DNA of 64,000 nucleotides from Rhizobium sp. CF122 (lineage in GTDB: Bacteria > Pseudomonadota > Alphaproteobacteria > Rhizobiales > Rhizobiaceae): contig NZ_AKKA01000073.1 in the NCBI RefSeq assembly GCF_000282035.1, positions 124,001-188,000 on the forward strand, given 5' to 3'. The notes under the pieces are model-generated. The model did no database searches and was not told the origin of the DNA. It saw nothing but the letters and a program-made list of their open reading frames with translations. The position numbers and the translations under genes were made by a program. The number at the start of each line of letters is the position of its first letter. Position 1 is the first letter of the stretch. Below, piece by piece: positions 45,346 through 54,909 of the stretch.

Positions 45346-45388
45346 TTAACCATTTCTTTGCTATGAACATTTAGGGTTACTTAACCAT
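45346..45388. promoter_or_regulatory. Two TTAACCAT half-sites upstream of the GumC-like gene
   Basis: TTAACCAT occurs at 45346-45353 and 45381-45388; the second is part of the palindrome GGTTA-CT-TAACC (45375-45386). TTAACCAT is the common half-site of CtrA. The pair lies 52-95 bases before the ATG at 45440. Confidence 0.4.
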
Positions 45389-45439
45389 CCGCAGTCGCGG
45401 GCGGCTCGACCGTTCCGTTCATACGCATGAGATGTGGCG

Positions 45440-47170
45440 ATGTACGACAGCAATCCGAGAAGCCAAGCCATCCTCCGGCCCCCGACGGCACGGCGCAACT
45501 ATATCGCGATGCCATCCGAAGCCGCTGTGATGCCGGCGGCGGAAGCAAAACTGCTCGGCGTGATCGAACGCGCGCTTGAGCAGCAGCGAGCCAGCCGCGC
45601 TACTGGACCTGAAGCGCCGCCGCTTGTCAGTCGCATCGAGACAATCCTGGGCAAGAGGCTTGAGGCAGCAAACGATGTCGAGGCCGCCATTGTCGAGACG
45701 CCGCTGATTACGCCTGCACCCATCGCACCGCCCACAGAAGCAGCTGCAAACCTGAATCAGGTTGCATCTGCTACCTCCGAAAGTGCGCCGAAACCAGGGC
45801 GCTTGAAGCGTCTCGCTACGATTGGTCTCGTCTGTGCGCTGGGTGGAGCGAGCGGTGGTCTGATCCCTGCAGAGCCGGCGCGCTATAGCGCGGAAGGAAT
45901 GCTCGCCATCCAAGGCGCCGGCCAAGGTCGCGCTGTAGCCACGAAAGCGGCCGAAAAGACGCTTTCGGCGTCTCACACGATCGCCGCGACCGTTGCGGCA
46001 TTGAAACTCGACCGCGATCCGGAGTTTTCCGGCGTTTCCTCCGATGCATTTGCAGTCGCTATTGACCTGCTATCGACCGATGGCACAGCGGCCGACCCTG
46101 TTTCGCGCGCAGAGGCATCGCTCGTTTCCGCGATCCGCACCGCGACCGATCCCCACGCCGGCACGATCGATTTCAAGGTTACCACAGGCAGCGCGGAGAA
46201 ATCCGCGCGCATTGCGGGCTACCTCGCGTCCGTCCTGACGAGTCGAGAAGCTGCAACTGGGGTTGCCGAAGACGGATCGTTGAAAAAGGCGGACGATGCG
46301 GCGCAGCTCGAGCTTGCCTCCTTCACGCAGAAGAGCGGCGAAGGCAACGTCAAGGTTGCGACTGATCTGCAGGAGCAGATCGGAAGCATTGATGGGGAAC
46401 TGAAGGCAGCCGAGCAGCGCATCCTTGCTGCCCAGGAGCAGGCCCGCCGGTTAAAGACGGCGAAGGTCGGCGATGTCCTTGCCGGCACACTTGATCCTGA
46501 CCTCATGTTGCCGACACTCATCGACCACCGTGACAGATATGTGGCCGCACACCTGTCGCTTTCGCAGCTGTCGGCCAATCTCGGCCCACGCCATCCGCGG
46601 CTGCAGGCGCAGCAGGCCGAGGTCGACGGTTTGAAGGATGCGATTGGCGACGACCTCGGTCGGCTGGTGCGCGAAGCGAATGACGAGATGAAGTCAGCCA
46701 CCGTCGACAAACGGCAGCTGAGCGATCACCGCAACGCGCTGATCGCGCAGAGCAAGGACACGGGTGTCGATTTCGCGAAGCTGACCGAGCTGCGTGACAA
46801 GGCAAGTGCGGCGCGCTTGCGCCTGGAGGACGCGATCACCACAGGAGCCGTTGCGCCGGGTACTGGCAGTGTACAACTGCAGAAGCCAGTACAGACAGTC
46901 GCCATGCCGGCTGGTCAGCGTTGGCTGTCGCCACTGCTCGGCGCTCTTGCTGGGCTCGCATTCGGCCTGGCTGTTGTCTCTGCCAAAGCGCGCTCCACGC
47001 TTGCTGCGTCCGCAAGGAAAGAGCCGTCGCTACGCACCCCCACACCGGAGCCAAATGTCGGCACGCCATCGACGGCCGCCCCCGCCAAAGGGCCGCAGGA
47101 GGTGGACATCGTCCGTGCCGAGCTCGCCGCCATGCGCGCCAGGCTGCGTACCCGGTCGGCAGCATCCTGA
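45440..47170 (+). CDS. Wzz/GumC-like polysaccharide chain-length protein without kinase domain
   Basis: A 576-aa inner-membrane protein. An N-terminal cytoplasmic part (~120 residues) is followed by TM1 (about 122-142, RLATIGLVCALGGASGGLIP), a long periplasmic region with coiled-coil (around residues 290-470), TM2 (about 492-515, LSPLLGALAGLAFGLAVVSA) and a short cytoplasmic tail. This is the layout of exopolysaccharide co-polymerases (Wzz, GumC, ExoP N-terminal part). The Walker-type tyrosine kinase of full ExoP is missing. With the preceding WecG-like gene it suggests a small surface-polysaccharide unit. Confidence 0.72.
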   Translation: MYDSNPRSQAILRPPTARRNYIAMPSEAAVMPAAEAKLLGVIERALEQQRASRATGPEAPPLVSRIETILGKRLEAANDVEAAIVETPLITPAPIAPPTEAAANLNQVASATSESAPKPGRLKRLATIGLVCALGGASGGLIPAEPARYSAEGMLAIQGAGQGRAVATKAAEKTLSASHTIAATVAALKLDRDPEFSGVSSDAFAVAIDLLSTDGTAADPVSRAEASLVSAIRTATDPHAGTIDFKVTTGSAEKSARIAGYLASVLTSREAATGVAEDGSLKKADDAAQLELASFTQKSGEGNVKVATDLQEQIGSIDGELKAAEQRILAAQEQARRLKTAKVGDVLAGTLDPDLMLPTLIDHRDRYVAAHLSLSQLSANLGPRHPRLQAQQAEVDGLKDAIGDDLGRLVREANDEMKSATVDKRQLSDHRNALIAQSKDTGVDFAKLTELRDKASAARLRLEDAITTGAVAPGTGSVQLQKPVQTVAMPAGQRWLSPLLGALAGLAFGLAVVSAKARSTLAASARKEPSLRTPTPEPNVGTPSTAAPAKGPQEVDIVRAELAAMRARLRTRSAAS

Positions 47171-47289
47171 CCTTGCTGCGACACGATTGTTCTTGCATTT
47201 GCCATTTTAGGCAGGATAGGGCGTGGACAGGCAAATCGCGCTGAGCGCCACCGGCTACAATGGGCTAAAAGCAAGGGCAGGAGACAGTC

Positions 47290-48189
47290 TTGACGACAGT
47301 GATTGATGGCAAACAGGTCGCCGCTTCGGTAATCGAAACGGTGAAGGCAGCGACATCGGCGCTGGACAAGCAGAGCGGCGTCAAGACGGGCCTTGCCGTC
47401 GTGATTGTCGGGGATGACCCGGCCAGCCATGCCTATGTCAACTCCAAGAGCAAGATGGCGAAGGAATGCGGATTCAAATCCGTCCAGCACACGTTGCCGG
47501 TTGAGACCACGCAGGAGCAGTTGGTAGCGCTCGTCGCTACGCTGAACCACGACCCCTCGATCCACGGGATCCTTGTGCAATTGCCGTTGCCGAAGCATCT
47601 GAAATCCGAACCGATCATCCAATCGATCCTGCCGGAAAAGGATGTCGATGGTCTGCACGTCGTCAACGCCGGCAAGCTTGCGACTGGCGATCTCGAAACC
47701 GGCCTCGTGTCCTGCACGCCCGCCGGTGCGATGGTTTTCGTCCGCCGTACGCATGGCGAAGATCTCTCCGGCCTGAATGCTGTGGTGATCGGCCGCTCCA
47801 ATCTGTTCGGCAAGCCGATGGCACAACTGCTGCTGAATGCCAATGCCACGGTGACGATCGCTCACTCACGTACCAAGGACCTGCCGTCGGTCTGCCGTAA
47901 TGCCGATATTCTGGTCGCCGCTGTCGGTCGCCCGGAGATGGTCAAAAGCGATTGGGTGAAGCCCGGCGCCACCGTGATTGACGTCGGCATCAACCGCGTT
48001 CCGGCTCCCGAAAAGGGTGAAGGCAAGACCCGCCTCGTCGGCGATGTTGCCTTTGACGAGGCGTCGAGGGTCGCCGATGTCATCACGCCGGTTCCGGGTG
48101 GGGTGGGTCCGATGACCATTGCGATGCTGATGGCCAATACTGTGATCGCCGCCCATCGCGGCGCCGGTCAGACGCCGCCCAAATTCTGA
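47290..48189 (+). CDS. folD: FolD, methylenetetrahydrofolate dehydrogenase/cyclohydrolase
   Basis: A 299-aa bifunctional enzyme that interconverts 5,10-methylene- and 10-formyl-tetrahydrofolate using NADP. Family blocks are [35 protein letters not shown] and [17 protein letters not shown], plus [12 protein letters not shown] near the end. The start is TTG at 47290 with GGAG eight bases upstream. Its last 22 bases overlap the convergent aglR. Confidence 0.95.
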   Translation: MTTVIDGKQVAASVIETVKAATSALDKQSGVKTGLAVVIVGDDPASHAYVNSKSKMAKECGFKSVQHTLPVETTQEQLVALVATLNHDPSIHGILVQLPLPKHLKSEPIIQSILPEKDVDGLHVVNAGKLATGDLETGLVSCTPAGAMVFVRRTHGEDLSGLNAVVIGRSNLFGKPMAQLLLNANATVTIAHSRTKDLPSVCRNADILVAAVGRPEMVKSDWVKPGATVIDVGINRVPAPEKGEGKTRLVGDVAFDEASRVADVITPVPGGVGPMTIAMLMANTVIAAHRGAGQTPPKF

Positions 48190-49214
48190 TCCTGCCTCGG
48201 GGCGGGGCCTGTCGAAGCGCGGACGATCAGTTCGGTTTTCCAGAGCTCCTGTTCCGGGAAGGGGCCGTCCTGCTTGACCGTCCCGATGAGCCGCTGGGCG
48301 ATGCGCACACCCGCGGCGCGCAGCGACGACCGCGTCGTCGTCAGCGGCACGGAAAAGTTCTCGGGCTTCAGATGCGGCAAAACGTCGTCATGCGCGATCA
48401 GTGAAATGTCCTCCCCGAGCTTCAGCCCGGCCTGATTGACGGCGCGGATGGCGCCGAGCGCCAGCACCGTACTGGAACAGAGGATCGCCGTCGGTCGCTC
48501 CGGCATCTGTAGAAATCGTTCCATGGCGGACTGGCCAAGCTCGTCCGTCATCGACGTATGGCTCATGCAGTCTTCCGGAAGCGACAGCCCTCGCTCGGCA
48601 AGGGCCGCGACCAGCCCGTTCTTGCGGCGGATTGCAAAGTCGAGATGTCCAGGCCCGTTGAGGAGGGCAAAGCGCGTATGGCCGAGCTGAAGCAGCAACC
48701 TTGCGGCATCATAGAAAGCGGCCTCGTTGTCGATGTCGAGGTAGGGATAGTCGGGCTCGGAGCCGATGGAGCGGCCGTGCACGAGGAATGGCATGGAGAG
48801 CGACTTCAGCATTGGCAGCCGCGGATCGTGGGCCCGCATATAGGCCACGAACAGCGCATCGACATTGCCGCTGATCGCCAGGCGCCGCAGTGCCCCGACC
48901 TCGTCGTTTGGATCGGCCGGCATGATCACGAAATGAAAGTCGTGGCGCACGGCCTCCTCGCCGAGCCCGGTTAGGAACTCGCCGAAATGCACATCGGAAT
49001 AGTGATCGGGAGCCGTCGGCATCACCAGCCCGATCGAGCCTGCCTTGCCGGTCGCCAGCCGTTGCGCCGCCTTGTTCGGGCGGTAGCCTGTCTCCTTCAC
49101 GGCTTGCAGGACCCGCTCGCGCGTCGCCTCATTGACTTCGGGATAGCCGTTCAATGCACGGCTTACCGTCGTCTGCGACAGGCCAAGCAATTCCGATAGC
49201 TGTTTCAGATTCAC
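48168..49214 (-). CDS. aglR: AglR, LacI-family repressor of the alpha-glucoside operon
   Basis: A 348-aa repressor. The N-terminal LacI helix-turn-helix is [20 protein letters not shown] with the hinge [10 protein letters not shown]; the rest is a periplasmic-binding-protein-like sugar domain. Divergent from aglE, as in S. meliloti aglR. Two AAAGCGCTTT palindromes in the intergenic region, one beside its own promoter, are its likely operators. Confidence 0.9.
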   Translation of the reverse strand: MNLKQLSELLGLSQTTVSRALNGYPEVNEATRERVLQAVKETGYRPNKAAQRLATGKAGSIGLVMPTAPDHYSDVHFGEFLTGLGEEAVRHDFHFVIMPADPNDEVGALRRLAISGNVDALFVAYMRAHDPRLPMLKSLSMPFLVHGRSIGSEPDYPYLDIDNEAAFYDAARLLLQLGHTRFALLNGPGHLDFAIRRKNGLVAALAERGLSLPEDCMSHTSMTDELGQSAMERFLQMPERPTAILCSSTVLALGAIRAVNQAGLKLGEDISLIAHDDVLPHLKPENFSVPLTTTRSSLRAAGVRIAQRLIGTVKQDGPFPEQELWKTELIVRASTGPAPRQDQNLGGV

Positions 49215-49263
49215 GTGCTATTCTTCCTCCGCTTACACTGGTCGCCACGTCCCAATGGCATCC

Positions 49264-49273
49264 AAAGCGCTTT
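49264..49273. promoter_or_regulatory. Probable AglR operator near the aglR promoter
   Basis: AAAGCGCTTT, a perfect palindrome with the CG centre typical of LacI-family operators, immediately downstream of the predicted aglR -10 box. Its position fits autorepression. Confidence 0.65.
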
Positions 49274-49277
49274 TAAT

Positions 49278-49305
49278 TATGTAGCAATTGTGCTGCTTGA
49301 CTCAA
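49278..49305 (-). promoter_or_regulatory. Predicted aglR promoter
   Basis: On the minus strand TTGAGT (49300-49305) and TACATA (49278-49283) are separated by 16 bases, a fair -35/-10 pair, 64 bases before the aglR start. Confidence 0.45.
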
Positions 49306-49388
49306 GAAAAATCGCTCCATATTCCCAAGGTATGGCGTCGAAACCCTGATGTAGAAGGCCGCATCTTTTGCGCTTTTTTCGAAATTGC

Positions 49389-49417
49389 TTGACTCTTTTC
49401 CGGCGAAAGTGACATGA
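49389..49417 (+). promoter_or_regulatory. Predicted aglE promoter
   Basis: TTGACT (49389-49394) with a weak -10 (ACATGA, 49412-49417) after 17 bases. The operator at 49428 would cover the transcription start. Confidence 0.4.
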
Positions 49418-49427
49418 GTGCTTTTGT

Positions 49428-49439
49428 CAAAGCGCTTTG
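49428..49439. promoter_or_regulatory. Probable AglR operator near the aglE promoter
   Basis: CAAAGCGCTTTG, a perfect 12-bp palindrome sharing its ten-base core with the site at 49264. It lies just downstream of the predicted aglE promoter, where a LacI-type repressor would block transcription. Confidence 0.7.
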
Positions 49440-49497
49440 GAACGGCGTCAAAATGGTTTCAAAAGTGCGGTTGGGATTGTGATGGGAGGTTGATCAC

Positions 49498-50862
49498 ATG
49501 AGAAAGACGTTTTTGATGGGCGTCGCCGCGGCGGCGCTACTTGCTGCCGGTGCTGCGTCTGCTGCCGATCTGAAGTTTGCTCCGGGGCAGGATTCGAAAT
49601 TCAACTGGAAGAGCTACGACGATTTCAAGGCTGCTCACGCCGATCTCAAGGGCGAGCAGATGACGATCTTCGGGCCCTGGCGCGGCGAAGACGAAGCCTT
49701 CTTCCGCAGCATTCTGGCCTACTTCACCGAAGCAACCGGTGTAGACGCCAAGTACTCGTCTTCGGAAAATTACGAACAGCAGATCGTCATCGACACACAG
49801 GCCGGTTCGCCGCCGAATATCGCGGTCCTGCCGCAGCCGGGCCTTTTGGCCGATCTCGCCAGCAAGGGCTACTTGACGCCGCTCGGCGATGAGAATTCCC
49901 AGTGGATCAAGGACAACTACGGCGCCGGCGATAGCTGGGTCGGCTACGGCACCTACAAGGGCAAGGACGGCAAGGAAGCCTTCTATGCGTTCCCTTACAA
50001 GGCCGACGTGAAGTCGCTCGTCTGGTACGTGCCTGAGAATTTCAAGGAAGCGGGCTACAAGGTCCCGACGACTATGGAAGAACTGCACGCCCTGACGGAT
50101 CAGATCGTCAAGGATGGCGGCGTTCCGTGGTGCATCGGTCTTGGTTCGGGTGGTGCAACCGGCTGGCCGGCAACGGACTGGATCGAAGACATCATGCTGC
50201 GTCAGCAGAAGCCTGATGTTTACGACAAGTGGACCACCAACGAAGTCAAGTTCACCGATCCTGCCGTCGTTGCTGCGATCGAGGAATTCGGCTCGTTCGC
50301 CAAGAACGAGAAGTATGTAAGCGGTGGCGTTGCAGCAGTGGCTGCGACCGACTTCCGGGATAGTCCGAAGGGTCTCTTCGGCGTGCCGCCGAAGTGCTAT
50401 CTGCACCATCAGGCGTCGTTCATCCCGTCGTTCTTCCCGGAGGGCACGAAACTCGGTCAGGATGCCGACTTCTTCTATATGCCGACCTACGCGGCGCATG
50501 CCGACCTCGGCAAGCCAGTTCTGGGCGCTGGCACGCTTGTTACCGTCACCAAGGACTCCAAGGCGGCTCGTGCCTTCATCGAGTTCCTGAAGACTCCGAT
50601 CGCGCACGAAGTCTGGATGGCACAGTCCAGTTTCCTGACGCCGTACAAGGGCGTCAACACGGCAGCCTATGCCAACGACCAGATGAAGAGGGAAGGCGAG
50701 ATCCTGACGACCGCGACTACCTTCCGCTTCGACGGCTCTGACCTGATGCCTGGCAAGATCGGCGCGGGCGCGTTCTGGACCGGCATGGTCGATTTCGTCG
50801 GCGGCAAGTCCGCGGAAGACACCGGCAAGGAAATCCAGAGCGCCTGGGATGGCATCAAGTAA
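49498..50862 (+). CDS. aglE: AglE, periplasmic alpha-glucoside-binding protein
   Basis: A 454-aa solute-binding protein of the ABC importer for sucrose, maltose, trehalose and related alpha-glucosides. The signal peptide covers about residues 1-22 (VAAAALLAAGAASA). The mature part is a family 1 type sugar-binding protein, with a central WCIGLGSGGATGWPATDWIE block. GGGAGG precedes the ATG. First gene of aglEFGAK. Confidence 0.92.
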   Translation: MRKTFLMGVAAAALLAAGAASAADLKFAPGQDSKFNWKSYDDFKAAHADLKGEQMTIFGPWRGEDEAFFRSILAYFTEATGVDAKYSSSENYEQQIVIDTQAGSPPNIAVLPQPGLLADLASKGYLTPLGDENSQWIKDNYGAGDSWVGYGTYKGKDGKEAFYAFPYKADVKSLVWYVPENFKEAGYKVPTTMEELHALTDQIVKDGGVPWCIGLGSGGATGWPATDWIEDIMLRQQKPDVYDKWTTNEVKFTDPAVVAAIEEFGSFAKNEKYVSGGVAAVAATDFRDSPKGLFGVPPKCYLHHQASFIPSFFPEGTKLGQDADFFYMPTYAAHADLGKPVLGAGTLVTVTKDSKAARAFIEFLKTPIAHEVWMAQSSFLTPYKGVNTAAYANDQMKREGEILTTATTFRFDGSDLMPGKIGAGAFWTGMVDFVGGKSAEDTGKEIQSAWDGIK

Positions 50863-50875
50863 CATCGCCTGAGTC

Positions 50876-50971
50876 CCATGCCGTCGGCAACGGCGGCATG
50901 GCTGAAATGCATGGCCGGATACTGGGAGTGTCCGGCCAGCGTCACCTGTCGCGTTGAAAGCGATGGTGACG
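50876..50971 (+). repeat. Three tandem hairpins between aglE and aglF
   Basis: CCATGCCG/CGGCATGG (50876-50883 and 50894-50901), TGGCCGGA/TCCGGCCA (50912-50919 and 50931-50938) and CGTCACC/GGTGACG (50940-50946 and 50965-50971) are perfect stems in a row filling most of the 167-base gap. Such structures after a binding-protein gene stabilise its mRNA or reduce read-through, giving more binding protein than permease. Confidence 0.75.
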
Positions 50972-51029
50972 TGACGACGATCGGCGCGCAAACCCGTCAG
51001 GATAGACAGGGTAGCAGGGGGAGGGACGA

Positions 51030-52043
51030 ATGCTGTCGCAGATAGTTTCCGCTTTGGGGGTCGTGATCGTGGCGGTCTTCGCCTGCTCGGCCTATTTCTA
51101 TTTCTCGAACAAGATTCTGGATTGGTCGCTGCCGGTGAAGGATGGCGACATCCACTCGGCAGCGCGCAACCTGAACCGGCGGGCGATGATCCGGCCGTGG
51201 CTGTTCATCGGGCCGGCCCTTTTCCTTCTTATCGTCTACCTCGTTTATCCCGTGGTCGCCACGCTGATCCTTTCCTTCTATGATCGCTCCGGCGAGCAGT
51301 TCGTCGGCTTCGCGAACTATCAGTGGGCTTTGACGGACCGCGAATTCCGCCAATCGATCTTCAACAATATCCTGTGGCTGGCCGTCGTGCCGGCGGCCTG
51401 CACCTTCTTCGGCCTCGTCATCGCCGTGATGACCGACCGCATCTGGTGGGGCAACATCGCCAAGAGCATCGTCTTCATGCCGATGGCGATCTCCTTCGTC
51501 GGCGCCTCGGTGATCTGGAAATTCATCTACGAGTACCGCGGCGGCAACGATGTTCAAATCGGGCTCCTCAACGCGATCGTCCAATTGTTCGGCGGCACAC
51601 CGCAGGTTTGGATCTCGGTGCCCTTCTGGAACAACTTCTTCCTGATGGTCATCCTGATCTGGATTCAGACGGGCTTTGCCATGGTGATCCTGTCTGCGGC
51701 GCTGCGCGGTATCCCTGAAGAAACCATCGAGGCTGCCGTCATCGATGGCGCCAATGGCTGGCAGATTTTCTGGCGCATCATGGTGCCGCAGGTCTGGGGC
51801 ACGATCGCCGTCGTCTGGACCACGATCACCATCCTCGTCCTTAAGGTGTTCGACATCGTGCTGACCATGACCAACGGCCAGTGGAATTCGATGGTGCTCG
51901 CCAACCTGATGTTCAACTGGCTCTTCCGGGGAGGCGGCGATTCCGGCCGAAGCGCGGTCATCGCGCTGATCATCATGCTAGCCGTGACGCCGATCATGGT
52001 CTGGAACGTCCGCCGTGCGAATCGCGAGCTGGGAGGCCACTGA
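51030..52043 (+). CDS. aglF: AglF, ABC permease subunit
   Basis: A 337-aa integral membrane protein with an extra N-terminal segment (residues 4-28), then the usual six. The EAA loop that contacts the ATPase is ALRGIPEETIEAAVIDGANG. Partner of AglG and AglK. Confidence 0.93.
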   Translation: MLSQIVSALGVVIVAVFACSAYFYFSNKILDWSLPVKDGDIHSAARNLNRRAMIRPWLFIGPALFLLIVYLVYPVVATLILSFYDRSGEQFVGFANYQWALTDREFRQSIFNNILWLAVVPAACTFFGLVIAVMTDRIWWGNIAKSIVFMPMAISFVGASVIWKFIYEYRGGNDVQIGLLNAIVQLFGGTPQVWISVPFWNNFFLMVILIWIQTGFAMVILSAALRGIPEETIEAAVIDGANGWQIFWRIMVPQVWGTIAVVWTTITILVLKVFDIVLTMTNGQWNSMVLANLMFNWLFRGGGDSGRSAVIALIIMLAVTPIMVWNVRRANRELGGH

Positions 52044-52044
52044 G

Positions 52045-53208
52045 ATGACCCTATCAGGAAGTTTCTTCAAAATCGGCCCGGCCCGCCTCTTCGTTCACTT
52101 CGCGGTGCTCGTCATCGTCATTATCTGGTTGATACCGACGCTCGGCATTTTCGTTAGTGCCCTGCGAGACAAGGATCAGCTCGTTTCTTCCGGCTGGTGG
52201 ACGGCCTTCGCCGGCTCGTCCCGAACCGTGGCGGCCCGCCTTGGGCAGCCGGACCAGCAGAAGCAGGACGGCGCGGTTTACGTCATTTCAGGCAATGTTC
52301 TCGAGGGACTGCAGGGCCGCTCCATCAGGGCGTTCGGCACGCGTGTCCAGCAACCGGCCGCCTACAAGGCCGGCGAGACGGCCGACTTGGGTGACGGCCT
52401 TTCGCTCACCGTCAACGATGACGGAAGCTATCGTTACACGAAGCCCGCCGCCTTTGGCCCGGATGACGGCGGCCGGCGCGTCTACATTTCAGTCGCCACG
52501 CCGCCTGAATTCACGTTGCAGAACTATCGGAACGTTCTCACCGGTGAGGGGATCGGCCAGTCCTTCATCAACTCGCTGACGGTTACCATCCCCGCAACGA
52601 TTATCCCGATCCTCATTGCGGCTTTTGCAGCCTATGCGTTGAGCTGGATGGAATTCCCGGGCCGTGCGTTGCTGATCGCGCTTGTCGTCGGCCTCATCGT
52701 CGTGCCGCTGCAGATGTCGCTCATTCCGCTTCTGCGGCTTTATAACGGCATTGGTTCGCTACTCGACGCTCCGTCGAAGACCTATCCCGGGATATGGTTT
52801 GCGCACACCGCCTTTGGCATGCCGCTGGCGATCTATCTCTTGCGTGCCTATATCGCCGGTCTCCCGAAGGAGATCATCGAATCCGCCCGTGTCGATGGCG
52901 CGAGCGATTTTGAAATCTTTACCCGCATCGTACTGCCTCTATCCTTTCCCGCGCTCGCGTCCTTCGCGATCTTCCAGTTCTTGTGGGTGTGGAACGACCT
53001 GCTCGTCGCCATGGTCTTCCTCGGCACCGACAGGGACCACCTCGTGCTGACCGGCGCCTTGAACGCGCTGCTCGGCTCGCGGGGGGGCAACTGGGAGATC
53101 CTGACGGCCTCGGCCTTCGTCACCATTGTCGTACCGCTGCTCGTGTTCTTTGGCTTGCAGCGCTATCTGGTGCGTGGCCTGCTCGCGGGCTCGGTCAAGG
53201 GCGGTTAG
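52045..53208 (+). CDS. aglG: AglG, ABC permease subunit with a large periplasmic insert
   Basis: A 387-aa permease. TM1 (about residues 15-36) is followed by a hydrophilic insert of about 110-130 residues (about 45-165) before the remaining five membrane segments, making it longer than the usual MalG-type subunit (about 280-300 aa). The EAA loop is AGLPKEIIESARVDGASDFE. The ATG at 52045 follows GGGAGG and lies two bases after the aglF stop. Confidence 0.92.
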   Translation: MTLSGSFFKIGPARLFVHFAVLVIVIIWLIPTLGIFVSALRDKDQLVSSGWWTAFAGSSRTVAARLGQPDQQKQDGAVYVISGNVLEGLQGRSIRAFGTRVQQPAAYKAGETADLGDGLSLTVNDDGSYRYTKPAAFGPDDGGRRVYISVATPPEFTLQNYRNVLTGEGIGQSFINSLTVTIPATIIPILIAAFAAYALSWMEFPGRALLIALVVGLIVVPLQMSLIPLLRLYNGIGSLLDAPSKTYPGIWFAHTAFGMPLAIYLLRAYIAGLPKEIIESARVDGASDFEIFTRIVLPLSFPALASFAIFQFLWVWNDLLVAMVFLGTDRDHLVLTGALNALLGSRGGNWEILTASAFVTIVVPLLVFFGLQRYLVRGLLAGSVKGG

Positions 53209-53235
53209 GCAACCCAAGACTATCCAACAGGAAAC

Positions 53236-54888
53236 ATGAGCATGGCATCCCAATCCATTTTGACGGCCGACAAGGACTGGTGGCGTGGCGCGGTGATCTA
53301 TCAGATCTATCCGCGCTCCTACCAGGACTCCAATGGCGACGGCATCGGCGACCTGAAGGGCATCACCGCCCGCCTGCCGCATGTCGCCGCCCTTGGCGCT
53401 GACGCGATCTGGATCTCGCCCTTCTTCACCTCGCCGATGCGCGATTTCGGCTATGACGTTTCCGACTACGAGAACGTCGATCCGATCTTCGGCACGCTGG
53501 TGGATTTCGACACGCTGATATCCGAGGCTCATCGCCTCGGTATTCGCGTGATGATTGATCTCGTCATCTCGCACAGCTCCGACCAGCATCCGTGGTTCGT
53601 CGAAAGCCGCGCCAGCAAGACCAACGCCAAGGCGGATTGGTATGTTTGGGCCGATGCCAAGCCGGATGGCACGCCACCGAACAACTGGCTGTCGATCTTC
53701 GGCGGGTCCGCATGGGCGTGGGATCCGACGCGCATGCAGTATTACATGCACAACTTCCTTACCTCGCAGCCGGATATGAACCTGCACAATCCCGAGGTTC
53801 AGGACCGGCTGCTGGATGTCGTCCGTTTCTGGTTGAAGCGCGGTGTCGATGGCTTCCGTCTCGATACGATCAACTTCTACTTCCACGACAAGGAACTGCG
53901 TGACAATCCGGCGCTGCCTCCCGAGCGCCGCAACGCTTCAACCGCTCCGGCGGTCAATCCCTATAACTTCCAGGAACACGTCTACGACAAGAACCGTCCC
54001 GAGAACCTGGAGTTCCTGAAGCGGTTCCGCGCCGTGCTCGAGGAGTTTCCGGCGATTGCAGCGGTCGGCGAAGTCGGCGACAGCCAGCGCGGTCTTGAGA
54101 TTGTCGGAGAATACACTTCCGGCAACGACAAGATGCACATGTGCTATGCCTTCGAGTTCCTGGCACCCGATCCGCTCTCGCCGGAACGTGTCGAGGAAGT
54201 GATGGAGGATTTCGCGGCGGCTGCACCGGATGGCTGGGCCTGCTGGGCATTCTCCAACCACGATGTCATGCGCCATGTCAGCCGCTGGGGATCGCTCGTT
54301 GCCGATCACGATGCCTTTGCCAAGCAGTACACATCGCTGTTGATGACGTTGCGCGGCTCCGTTTGCCTCTATCAGGGAGAAGAGCTTGGATTGACAGAGG
54401 CAGATCTCGCCTACCAGGACCTGCAGGACCCCTATGGCATCCAGTTCTGGCCGGAATTCAAGGGCCGTGACGGCTGCCGCACGCCGATGGTTTGGGACAG
54501 TCAGGTCGCTCAGGGCGGCTTCTCGACCGTCAAGCCGTGGCTGCCGGTTCCGGTCGAGCACATCCTGCGCGCCGTCAGCGTCCAGCAGGGCGACGAGACC
54601 TCCGTGCTCGAGCACTATCGCCGCTTCCTTGCCTTCCGCAAGCAGCACCCGGCGTTCGCCAAGGGCGAGATCGAGTTCATCGAGCCGCAGGACGACGTGC
54701 TGATCTTCGTGCGCGAGTATGGCAACGAAAAGCTGCTCTGCGTCTTCAACATGAGCGCTGCCGAAAGCGCCGTCGTTTTGCCTGCGGGAGACTGGCAGGC
54801 GTTGACGGGCCACGGCTTCGTCAGCAATAACTACGGTGAGAAGATCGATATTCCGGCGTGGGGAGCGTACTTCGCTCGTCTCGCCTGA
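53236..54888 (+). CDS. aglA: AglA, intracellular GH13 alpha-glucosidase
   Basis: A 550-aa glycoside hydrolase family 13 enzyme that splits imported alpha-glucosides. Catalytic residues can be placed: nucleophile Asp210 (DGFRLDTINF), acid/base Glu279 (AAVGEVGD) and Asp343 (SNHDVMRH). The opening WWRGAVIYQIYPRSYQDSNG and GDLKGI are typical of the oligo-1,6-glucosidase/alpha-glucosidase group. No signal peptide. Within the importer operon. Confidence 0.94.
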   Translation: MSMASQSILTADKDWWRGAVIYQIYPRSYQDSNGDGIGDLKGITARLPHVAALGADAIWISPFFTSPMRDFGYDVSDYENVDPIFGTLVDFDTLISEAHRLGIRVMIDLVISHSSDQHPWFVESRASKTNAKADWYVWADAKPDGTPPNNWLSIFGGSAWAWDPTRMQYYMHNFLTSQPDMNLHNPEVQDRLLDVVRFWLKRGVDGFRLDTINFYFHDKELRDNPALPPERRNASTAPAVNPYNFQEHVYDKNRPENLEFLKRFRAVLEEFPAIAAVGEVGDSQRGLEIVGEYTSGNDKMHMCYAFEFLAPDPLSPERVEEVMEDFAAAAPDGWACWAFSNHDVMRHVSRWGSLVADHDAFAKQYTSLLMTLRGSVCLYQGEELGLTEADLAYQDLQDPYGIQFWPEFKGRDGCRTPMVWDSQVAQGGFSTVKPWLPVPVEHILRAVSVQQGDETSVLEHYRRFLAFRKQHPAFAKGEIEFIEPQDDVLIFVREYGNEKLLCVFNMSAAESAVVLPAGDWQALTGHGFVSNNYGEKIDIPAWGAYFARLA

Positions 54889-54909
54889 CGATTTGAGGAG
54901 GAGGAATTA

